From Lachnospiraceae bacterium UBA3785 (GTDB taxonomy: Bacteria; Bacillota; Clostridia; Lachnospirales; Lachnospiraceae): a stretch of DNA of 11,005 bases. Position numbers and translations under genes: made by a program. The notes under the pieces were generated by a model. That model had not been told where the DNA came from, did no database searches, and saw nothing but the letters and a program-made list of their open reading frames with translations. Of the stretch, positions 5,985-11,005 are shown piece after piece. Within the stretch, counting starts at the first letter, position 1, and each line of letters opens with the position of its first letter. The stretch lies in contig DFFD01000076.1 of NCBI GenBank assembly GCA_002369495.1, positions 1 to 11,005 on the forward strand, written 5' to 3'.

Positions 5985-6803
5985 ATGTCCCAGCTTTCCA
6001 ATCTCCTGCTTTACCTGCCCGGCATCATCATTTTTCTCGTCGGGAGCGGACAAGTACGCCGCTACCTCGCCTTAAGAAGAAGCGGGACGGCGTTCGGGGA
6101 TGTGGTGAGCTGCCAGCACATCGTCAAGAAGGACAAAAAGGACCGTGAAGTCTACAACTATTACAACGTGACGGTCGAGTTCACGAACCCGGAGACGCAC
6201 CACAGGGAGCGCCACGCGGTAAAATCCCCCTCCGAGTTCGCGGAAGGCCAGCAGGTGCGGATCTTCGCGGACAGAAGTTCGCAGAATTATGAGATCCTCG
6301 AGAGCGAGAACCAGTTCGTGATCAACCCCTGGGAAATGATGCTCGGCGGTGCCCTGCTCATCCTCCTCGCCCTTTTCACGAACCAGGGCAAGGAGATCCC
6401 GGCCATGATCTGCCTCTCCCTGGTCCTCATCGGGGGCGGCGCGGCGCTCATTTTCGACTACGCGGCCCTCAAAAAGAGAAAGCTCACCGCCGTCACCGGC
6501 GAGATCATCAGCGTCTACACGCGGCAGATCTCAAAGGGCACCAAGATCGTGAAGGGCGACAAGTTCACCTACTACCCGGTCGTTAAGTACACGGCGGACG
6601 GACGCGAGAACATCCGCAGATGCGCGGTCAACTCGAGCAGCGAGAAGTCCTTCAAGGTCGGGGACACGCTCACGCTCTACTACGATCCGGAGCTCAGGAC
6701 CGTGTTCGAGAGAAATGCAAACACCCTCTACCTCGTCTTCGGGATCCTGATCCTTGCAGCCGGCATCCTCGCAGGCCTCAGCATCCTCTCGGTAATCCTC
6801 TAA
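5985..6803 (+). CDS. membrane protein with two DUF3592-like extracytoplasmic domains
   Basis: This 272-residue protein shows four hydrophobic segments at about 6-22, 117-133, 138-158 and 246-270. Between them lie two soluble domains, residues 33-108 and 166-242, that look like a tandem duplication. Each runs from a GDVVS or GEIIS strand through a YY-x-V strand (59-64 and 196-201) to a basic segment (HHRERHAVKS; ENIRRCAVNS), then an EGQQVRIF or VGDTLTLYYDP turn. This pattern resembles DUF3592 membrane proteins, whose function is unknown. CGGAGGA lies about nine bases before the ATG. It has no obvious role in ascorbate use, and probable hairpins or promoters separate it from both neighbours. 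It could be a local passenger or a membrane partner of the regulator. The duplication is seen by eye only. Confidence 0.7.
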   Translation: MSQLSNLLLYLPGIIIFLVGSGQVRRYLALRRSGTAFGDVVSCQHIVKKDKKDREVYNYYNVTVEFTNPETHHRERHAVKSPSEFAEGQQVRIFADRSSQNYEILESENQFVINPWEMMLGGALLILLALFTNQGKEIPAMICLSLVLIGGGAALIFDYAALKKRKLTAVTGEIISVYTRQISKGTKIVKGDKFTYYPVVKYTADGRENIRRCAVNSSSEKSFKVGDTLTLYYDPELRTVFERNANTLYLVFGILILAAGILAGLSILSVIL

Positions 6804-6806
6804 TTA

Positions 6807-6852
6807 GTCCAATCGGACAGCAAAACTGTGACTTGTCCTCACGGCCCGGACA
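6807..6852. promoter_or_regulatory. GGACA / TGTCC repeats around the ulaF promoter
   Basis: Half-sites GTCC (6807-6810), GGACAG (6815-6820), TGTCC (6834-6838) and GGACAG (6848-6853) form two inverted pairs. The second pair has its left arm in the -35 hexamer and its right arm in the spacer before the -10. The two GGACAG copies are 33 bases apart, about three helical turns. This arrangement suits a repressor operator. It differs from the ATTTGTAT repeats near ulaG, so the regulator may be a different one. The TTGTCC/GGACAG pair could also form a weak RNA hairpin in any transcript reading through from upstream. Confidence 0.45.
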
Positions 6853-6861
6853 GGTTACAAT
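6833..6861 (+). promoter_or_regulatory. promoter of the ulaF-transketolase-rpe operon
   Basis: TTGTCC (6833-6838) and TACAAT (6856-6861) are separated by exactly 17 bases. The -10 matches consensus at five of six positions and the -35 at four. The predicted start is near 6868, giving a leader of about 40 bases before ulaF. Confidence 0.55.
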
Positions 6862-6877
6862 TAAGTCAGCAGCTAAA

Positions 6878-6897
6878 AAACATTTTATGTAATGTTT
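6878..6897 (+). promoter_or_regulatory. inverted repeat directly before the ulaF ribosome site
   Basis: AAACATT (6878-6884) and AATGTTT (6891-6897) are perfect seven-base complements around a six-base loop. They end exactly where the ribosome site AGGAGA (6898-6903) begins. It could be a DNA operator just downstream of the transcription start, or a weak leader hairpin that affects ribosome access. It is AT-rich, so an RNA stem would be unstable. Confidence 0.4.
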
Positions 6898-6909
6898 AGG
6901 AGAACAATC

Positions 6910-7614
6910 ATGCTTGAGAAACTTAAAGAAAGAGTCTATGAAGCCAACATGCTCCTTCCGAAGTACAACCTCGTCACCTTCACCTGGGGCAACGTCTCCG
7001 AGATCGACCGCGAGACCGGGATCTTCGCGATCAAGCCGAGCGGCGTCGACTACGATCTCTTAAAGCCGGAAGACATGGTCCTGGTCGACCTGACCGGCAA
7101 GGTCGTCGAAGGGCACTACAAGCCGTCGTCCGACACGGCGACGCACGTCGAGCTCTACAAAGCCTTCCCGAACATCGGCGGCGTGGTTCACACCCACTCC
7201 TCCTACGCGACCAGCTGGGCCCAGTCCGGCCGCGACATCCCCTGCTACGGCACGACCCACGCGGACTACTACTACGGTCCCGTTCCGTGCCTCCGCTGCC
7301 TGACCGCCGAGGAGATCGACGCGGGCTACGAGGAGAACACCGGCCACCTGATCGTCAACGAGTTCGCCCGCCTCGGCATCGACTACGAGGCCGTCTCGGC
7401 GACGCTCTGCAAGAACCACGGTCCCTTCTGCTGGGGCAAGAACGGCGTGGATGCGGTCCACTCCGCGGTCGTCCTCGAGGAGGTCGCCAAGATGGCGTTC
7501 CGCTGCGAGCTCATCAACCCGAAGGTTGCCCCGGCTCCGCAGTTCCTTCAGGACAAGCATTATTTCAGGAAACATGGCGCAAACGCTTATTACGGCCAGG
7601 GAGGTGCAAAGTGA
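6910..7614 (+). CDS. ulaF: L-ribulose-5-phosphate 4-epimerase (UlaF type)
   Basis: This 234-residue class II aldolase-fold enzyme converts L-ribulose-5-phosphate to D-xylulose-5-phosphate. It carries the family's functional residues: KPSSDTATH (71-79, with Asp75), the zinc histidines in VVHTHS (92-97; His94 and His96), His170 in KNHGPF, the catalytic pair Asp119 (THADYYYG) and Tyr228 (NAYYGQ), and DKHYFRKHG near the end. It looks closer to E. coli UlaF than to AraD at [27 protein letters not shown] and EEVAKMA. The start is ATG 6910 with AGGAGA seven bases upstream; an in-frame ATG at 6892 precedes that site. It heads a four-gene operon, and its stop codon overlaps the GTG start of the transketolase N subunit. 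In this setting it completes the ascorbate route begun by ulaG and ulaE. Confidence 0.93.
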   Translation: MLEKLKERVYEANMLLPKYNLVTFTWGNVSEIDRETGIFAIKPSGVDYDLLKPEDMVLVDLTGKVVEGHYKPSSDTATHVELYKAFPNIGGVVHTHSSYATSWAQSGRDIPCYGTTHADYYYGPVPCLRCLTAEEIDAGYEENTGHLIVNEFARLGIDYEAVSATLCKNHGPFCWGKNGVDAVHSAVVLEEVAKMAFRCELINPKVAPAPQFLQDKHYFRKHGANAYYGQGGAK

Positions 7615-8441
7615 ACAACAAAGAACTCATGAAGCATGCAAATGAAGTGCGCAAGATGATCATCATCGGCACGCACTCCGCCAAGGCGGGCCATCCGGGC
7701 GGATCTCTCTCCGCTGCGGACATTTTCACCTTCCTCTATTTTGAGGAAATGAACATCGACCCGCAGGATCCGGCCAATCCGGACCGCGACCGTTTCGTCC
7801 TCTCCAAGGGTCACACCGCCCCGGGTCTCTACGGCGCGATGGCTGAGAGAGGCTATTTCTCCAAGGACGAGATCCCGACTCTCCGCCACACCGGCGCGCG
7901 TCTCCAGGGCCATCCGTCCATGCAGTACCTGCCGGGCATCGACATGTCCTCAGGCTCTCTCGGCCAGGGCATTTCCGCCGCCTGCGGCATGGCGCTCGGC
8001 GCAAAGCTCCAGAACAAGGACTTCCGCGTCTACACGCTCCTCGGCGACGGCGAGCTTGAGGAAGGCCAGGTCTGGGAAGCCGCGATGTTCGCGGGCGCCA
8101 AGAAGCTCGACAACCTCGTCGTGATCGTCGACAACAACAACCTGCAGATCGACGGGCCGATCTCCGAGGTCAACAACCCCTACCCGATCGACAAGAAGTT
8201 CGAAGCCTTCAATTTCCACGTGATCAACATCAACGGAAATGACTTCGACGAGATCCGCGCCGCCATGAAGGAAGCGCGCGCGACCAAGGGCATGCCGACC
8301 TGCATCGTCGCGAAGACCCTGAAGGGCAAGGGCGTCTCCTTCATGGAGAACCAGGTGGCGTGGCACGGCGTCGCTCCGAACGACGAGCAGTTTGAGATCG
8401 CTATGAAGGATCTGGAAAGGATCGGTGAAGAAATTGGCTGA
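7611..8441 (+). CDS. tktA: transketolase, N-terminal (TPP-pyrophosphate-binding) subunit
   Basis: This 276-residue protein is the N-terminal half of a split transketolase, the form common in Clostridia, Thermotogae and archaea. Visible features are [10 protein letters not shown] (26-35), [12 protein letters not shown] (65-75), HPSM (101-104) and the thiamine pyrophosphate motif [13 protein letters not shown] (145-157) closing with NNN (175-177). His28, His68, His101 and His252 fall at the conserved active-site histidine positions. With the C subunit it moves two-carbon units between ketose and aldose phosphates, using the D-xylulose-5-phosphate made by UlaF. The start is GTG at 7611, which overlaps the ulaF stop by four bases and has GGGAGG six bases upstream. 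Its 3' end overlaps the next gene by 17 bases. The symbol is nominal, because split subunits are named inconsistently. Confidence 0.93.
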   Translation: MNNKELMKHANEVRKMIIIGTHSAKAGHPGGSLSAADIFTFLYFEEMNIDPQDPANPDRDRFVLSKGHTAPGLYGAMAERGYFSKDEIPTLRHTGARLQGHPSMQYLPGIDMSSGSLGQGISAACGMALGAKLQNKDFRVYTLLGDGELEEGQVWEAAMFAGAKKLDNLVVIVDNNNLQIDGPISEVNNPYPIDKKFEAFNFHVININGNDFDEIRAAMKEARATKGMPTCIVAKTLKGKGVSFMENQVAWHGVAPNDEQFEIAMKDLERIGEEIG

Positions 8442-9375
8442 CGTTAAGAAAATCGCAACAAGACAGAGCTACGGCGAATCCCTCCGGGATCTCGCTGAGC
8501 AGTATCCGAATCTGGTCGTCCTCGATGCCGACCTGTCCAACGCGACGAAGACGGGCACCTTCAAGAAGGCGTATCCGGACCGCTTCATCAACTGCGGCAT
8601 CGCCGAGGCCAACATGATGAGCATCGCCGCCGGCCTCTCCACCACGGGTCTCATCCCGTTCGCGTCCACGTTCGCGATGTTCGCTTCCGGCCGCGCCTAC
8701 GAGCAGGTCCGCAACTCCATCGGCTATCCGCACCTCAATGTCAAGATCGGCGCTACCCACGCCGGCATCTCCGTCGGTGAGGACGGCGCTTCCCACCAGT
8801 GCCTTGAGGACCTCGCGCTCATGCGCATGATCCCGGGCATGGTCGTCATGTGCCCGGCCGACGACACGGAAGCCAGAATGGCCATCAAGGCCGCTCTCGA
8901 CTATGTCGGCCCGGTCTACATCCGCTTCGGCCGCGCGGCTGTCCCGGTCGTATTTGACGAGAATTACAAGTTCGAGATCGGCAAGGGCGCGATCCTCCGC
9001 GAAGGCACGGATGTGACGATCGTCGCGAACGGTCTCTGCGTCGCTTCCGCCCTCGAGGCAGCCGACAAGCTCGCCGCCGACGGCATCAGCGCCGAAGTCA
9101 TCAACATCTGCACGATCAAGCCTCTCGACGATGACCTCATCGTCGCCTCCGCGAAGAAGACCGGCAAGGTCGTCACCGCTGAGGAGCACAGCATCATCGG
9201 CGGTCTCGGCGGCGCTGTCGCTGAGTGCCTGGCTGAGAAGTGCCCGACCCCGATGTACCGGATCGGCGTCCGCGACCGCTTCGGCGAGTCCGGCCCGGCT
9301 GCCGAGCTGCTCCACAAGTACATGCTGGACGGCGAAGGCGTCTACAGGCAGGTGAAGGAGTTCGTGACAAAATGA
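8425..9375 (+). CDS. tktB: transketolase, C-terminal (pyrimidine-binding) subunit
   Basis: This 316-residue protein supplies the middle and C-terminal domains of the split transketolase. GIAEANM (58-64) holds the catalytic glutamate, Glu61, that activates thiamine pyrophosphate. FASTFAMFASGRAYEQVR (79-96) lines the cofactor pocket, and THAGISVGEDGASHQ (111-125) is the conserved substrate loop. The C-terminal domain includes TAEEHSIIGGLGGAV. I place the start at GTG 8425, giving a 17-base overlap with the N subunit. AAAGGA ends only three bases before it, so a TTG at 8434 is an alternative start that would remove three residues. The overlap suggests coupled translation to hold the two subunits at equal amounts. 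Its stop overlaps the rpe start codon (ATGA). Confidence 0.92.
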   Translation: MKKLADVKKIATRQSYGESLRDLAEQYPNLVVLDADLSNATKTGTFKKAYPDRFINCGIAEANMMSIAAGLSTTGLIPFASTFAMFASGRAYEQVRNSIGYPHLNVKIGATHAGISVGEDGASHQCLEDLALMRMIPGMVVMCPADDTEARMAIKAALDYVGPVYIRFGRAAVPVVFDENYKFEIGKGAILREGTDVTIVANGLCVASALEAADKLAADGISAEVINICTIKPLDDDLIVASAKKTGKVVTAEEHSIIGGLGGAVAECLAEKCPTPMYRIGVRDRFGESGPAAELLHKYMLDGEGVYRQVKEFVTK

Positions 9376-10040
9376 TCAAGCTGGCACCGTCTATCCTTTC
9401 CGCTGATTTCAATATCCTCGGAGAGCAGATGGAAGCGACGAAGCGGGCCGGCGCGACATGGGCCCACTTTGACGTCATGGACGGCAGCTTCGTTCCGCAG
9501 ATTTCCTTCGGAAATCCGGTCCTCAGGTCTCTCCGCAAAAAGACCGACCTCTTCCTTGACGTGCACCTGATGGTCGTGAACCCCGAGCGGAAAATCCGCT
9601 CCTTCGCCGACTGCGGCGCGGATATGATCACCTTCCACTACGAGGCGACGGACGACCCGGGCGCCTGCATCGCAGCCATCGAGGAGACCGGCAAAAAGGT
9701 CGGCATGGCCATCAAGCCGGGGACGCCGGTGGAGGTCGTAAAGCCCTTCATCAACCGTCTCGACATGCTTCTTATCATGACAGTCGAGCCGGGCTTCGGA
9801 GGCCAGAAATACATCCAGGCCTCTACGAATCGCATCGCGAAGGCCCGGCAGATGTTCAGCGAAATGGGCCTTGACACCGACATCGAAGTCGACGGCGGGA
9901 TCAAGCGCGACAACGTGGACGTCGTCCTCCGCGCCGGCGCCACGGTCATCGTGGCAGGCTCGGCGGTCTACTCGGGAGACGTCTATGAGAACGCCAGGAG
10001 CTTTGTCGACCACTTTAAAGAGTGGGACGCGGCTCACTGA
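9372..10040 (+). CDS. rpe: ribulose-phosphate 3-epimerase
   Basis: Rpe is a TIM-barrel metalloenzyme that interconverts D-ribulose-5-phosphate and D-xylulose-5-phosphate. The 222-residue protein has the usual length and motifs: APSILSADF (5-13), HFDVMDGSFVP (32-42), DVHLMV (63-68), VEPGFGGQKY (138-147) and EVDGGIK (172-178). His32, Asp34, His65 and Asp174 are the expected metal and acid-base residues. The phosphate-binding end, VAGSAVY (194-200), is intact. The ATG at 9372 overlaps the transketolase stop by four bases, with AAGGAG 11 bases upstream. It is the last gene of the operon. With UlaF and transketolase it lets the D-xylulose-5-phosphate from ascorbate equilibrate with the pentose phosphate pool. 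It may be a second, pathway-dedicated copy of a housekeeping rpe, which this window cannot decide. Confidence 0.95.
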   Translation: MIKLAPSILSADFNILGEQMEATKRAGATWAHFDVMDGSFVPQISFGNPVLRSLRKKTDLFLDVHLMVVNPERKIRSFADCGADMITFHYEATDDPGACIAAIEETGKKVGMAIKPGTPVEVVKPFINRLDMLLIMTVEPGFGGQKYIQASTNRIAKARQMFSEMGLDTDIEVDGGIKRDNVDVVLRAGATVIVAGSAVYSGDVYENARSFVDHFKEWDAAH

Positions 10041-10050
10041 ACAGAGTCAT

Positions 10051-10087
10051 AAAAGGCGGTACGGCAGTCAGGCCGTACCGCTTTTTT
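10051..10087 (+). terminator. strong rho-independent terminator after rpe
   Basis: GCGGTACGGC (10056-10065) pairs perfectly with GCCGTACCGC (10072-10081) around a six-base loop. A G-U pair and four A-T pairs extend the stem outward, and six T residues (10082-10087) follow. The preceding A-run pairs with the T-run, so it may also work in the reverse direction. Confidence 0.93.
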
Positions 10088-10133
10088 GCGCGCTGCCGGG
10101 CGTCCGGGCCGGATCGTCACATTTTTTTAAAGT

Positions 10134-10155
10134 GAATTGAATTTTCCTGCAATTC
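10134..10155. promoter_or_regulatory. inverted repeat over the -35 of the MFS gene promoter
   Basis: GAATTG (10134-10139) and CAATTC (10150-10155) are perfect inverted repeats with a ten-base spacer. The left arm overlaps the -35 hexamer TTGAAT. A dimeric regulator bound here would compete with polymerase. No candidate regulator gene lies next to it in the window. Confidence 0.4.
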
Positions 10156-10170
10156 GTCATATTATATAAT
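10137..10170 (+). promoter_or_regulatory. promoter of the MFS permease gene
   Basis: TTGAAT (10137-10142) is followed after 17 bases by TATTAT (10160-10165). A perfect TATAAT lies five bases further on (10165-10170), but at a 22-base spacing. The promoter stands downstream of the rpe terminator, so the permease is a separate transcription unit. Confidence 0.6.
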
Positions 10171-10174
10171 ATGA
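10157..10174. promoter_or_regulatory. 18-bp perfect palindrome over the -10 region
   Basis: TCATATTATATAATATGA is a perfect uninterrupted 18-base palindrome that covers the whole -10 region of the permease promoter. It may be an operator, or it may reflect the low-complexity AT content of a -10 region. Its closeness to the GAATTG/CAATTC repeat makes an operator more plausible. Confidence 0.4.
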
Positions 10175-10227
10175 AGGCTTTTAACGGAGCCTGACCTGTC
10201 AAATTACACAGAAAGGGAAATACAGCC

Positions 10228-11005
10228 ATGTTCAAAAACCTGACGAAAAAGGAACGCGCCTGGGTGCTCTACGACGTAGGCAACTCGGCCTTCACGATGC
10301 TCGCCTGCTCCCTGATCCCGATCTTCTTCAAGGCGCTGGCCATCGGCGACGCGCCGGGGCAGATCAGCGGCGACAGGGCGACCGCCTACTACTCGATCGC
10401 CATCTCGGTCGTGACGATCGTTGTCGCGATCCTCGGACCGATCTGCGGCGCGCTCGCGGACCACAAAGGCCGCAAGAAGATGTTCTTCCAGTCCTTCGTG
10501 GCCATCGGTGTCATCGGCTGTATCCTGAACGGATTTGCGACGACCTGGGTGGTCTTCATCATCATCTTTGTCCTGTCGAAAATCTGCTACTCGATGTCCC
10601 TCACCTGCTATGACTCGATGCTGAACGACATCACGACCGAGGAGCGCATGGACCAGGTTTCCTCCTACGGCTACGCCTGGGGTTACATCGGCTCCTGCAT
10701 CCCCTTCCTCGTCGCGATGATCGCCTACATCCTGGGCGGCGGCCTCAGCGAGAACCTGATGCTCTTCTCCCCGAAGATCGCCCGCATCATCGGCTTCGCG
10801 GTGACCGGCGCCTGGTGGCTGCTCGTGACGGTCCCGCTCCTCAAAGAGTACCGGCAGGTCAACTACGTGGAAGCGGAAAGAGGCGAGATTTCCGGCGTCT
10901 TCCGCAAGATCTTCGGGACGCTGAAGAAAATCGCCCTGAACGATAAGAAAGTCCTCTTCTTCCTGCTTGCCTTCTTCCTCTACATCGACGGCGTCGGCAC
11001 CATCA
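10228..11005 (+). CDS. MFS permease, Atg22-like family, N-terminal part
   Basis: The first 259 residues of a major facilitator superfamily permease are present, and the gene continues past the right edge. YDVGNSAFT (15-23) matches the YDWGNSAF signature of the Atg22-like (UMF1) branch, although the usual tryptophan is valine. LADHKGRKK (76-84) is the MFS loop 2-3 motif, and SSYGYAWGYIG (145-155) is the second Atg22-like signature. About six membrane segments can be traced: near 22-38, 55-76, 88-106, 107-125, 150-170 and 187-204. They are followed by a charged central loop (206-240) and the start of the next helix. The substrate cannot be read from the sequence. AAAGGGA lies about nine bases before the ATG. 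Its own promoter and the upstream terminator separate it from the pentose operon, so a link to ascorbate is only positional. Confidence 0.85.
   Translation, partial: MFKNLTKKERAWVLYDVGNSAFTMLACSLIPIFFKALAIGDAPGQISGDRATAYYSIAISVVTIVVAILGPICGALADHKGRKKMFFQSFVAIGVIGCILNGFATTWVVFIIIFVLSKICYSMSLTCYDSMLNDITTEERMDQVSSYGYAWGYIGSCIPFLVAMIAYILGGGLSENLMLFSPKIARIIGFAVTGAWWLLVTVPLLKEYRQVNYVEAERGEISGVFRKIFGTLKKIALNDKKVLFFLLAFFLYIDGVGTI

Noticed and set aside
6892..6909. ATG at 6892 as the ulaF start.
   Set aside because: It precedes the ribosome site AGGAGA and adds MFRRTI, which is absent from UlaF/AraD proteins.
7287..7610. A 108-codon in-frame extension upstream of the transketolase N subunit.
   Set aside because: It translates to Arg/Pro/Gly-rich sequence within ulaF; GTG 7611 has a good ribosome site and gives the normal family start.
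10088..10127. GC-rich CCGG repeats followed by a T-run after the rpe terminator, as a second terminator.
   Set aside because: The stem is short and irregular, and about ten bases separate it from the T-run.

Overview
The window looks like chromosomal DNA of a Bacillota (Firmicutes) anaerobe, most likely of class Clostridia. The grounds are strong AGGAGG-type ribosome sites, a transketolase split into two genes, an ula-type PTS and a DeoR-family regulator. Coding regions appear GC-rich, with third positions strongly biased to C and G, while the spacers are AT-rich. No species is claimed. I see no tRNA, rRNA, CRISPR array, insertion sequence or phage gene.

Left arm (1-1144, minus strand): the first codons of an L-ribulose-5-phosphate 3-epimerase (ulaE) run off the left edge. 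Its upstream neighbour is an uncharacterised cytoplasmic FG-GAP/VCBS-like beta-propeller protein whose stop codon overlaps the ulaE ribosome site. Divergent control region (1145-1527): a well-formed sigma-A-type promoter faces ulaG, two candidate promoters face the propeller gene, and ATTTGTAT-type inverted repeats lie over those -10 elements.

Central arm (1528-5042, plus strand): ulaG (ascorbate-6-phosphate lactonase), then the three ascorbate PTS components EIIA (ulaC), EIIC (ulaA) and EIIB (ulaB), ending in a terminator. A DeoR-family regulator (5120-5902) and a duplicated DUF3592-like membrane protein (5985-6803) follow.

Right arm (6833-10087): a new promoter drives ulaF (L-ribulose-5-phosphate 4-epimerase), both transketolase subunits and rpe. 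These four genes overlap end to end and close with a textbook terminator. Last is the first part of an Atg22-like MFS permease with its own palindromic promoter, cut by the right edge.

Together the genes describe nearly the whole route from external L-ascorbate to the pentose phosphate pathway. The PTS imports and phosphorylates ascorbate, UlaG opens the lactone, UlaE and UlaF convert L-xylulose-5-phosphate to D-xylulose-5-phosphate, and transketolase with Rpe feeds it into central metabolism. The decarboxylase UlaD, needed between UlaG and UlaE, is not in the window and may lie beyond the left edge. The least explained parts are the propeller protein, the DUF3592-like protein and the repeated operator-like sites.
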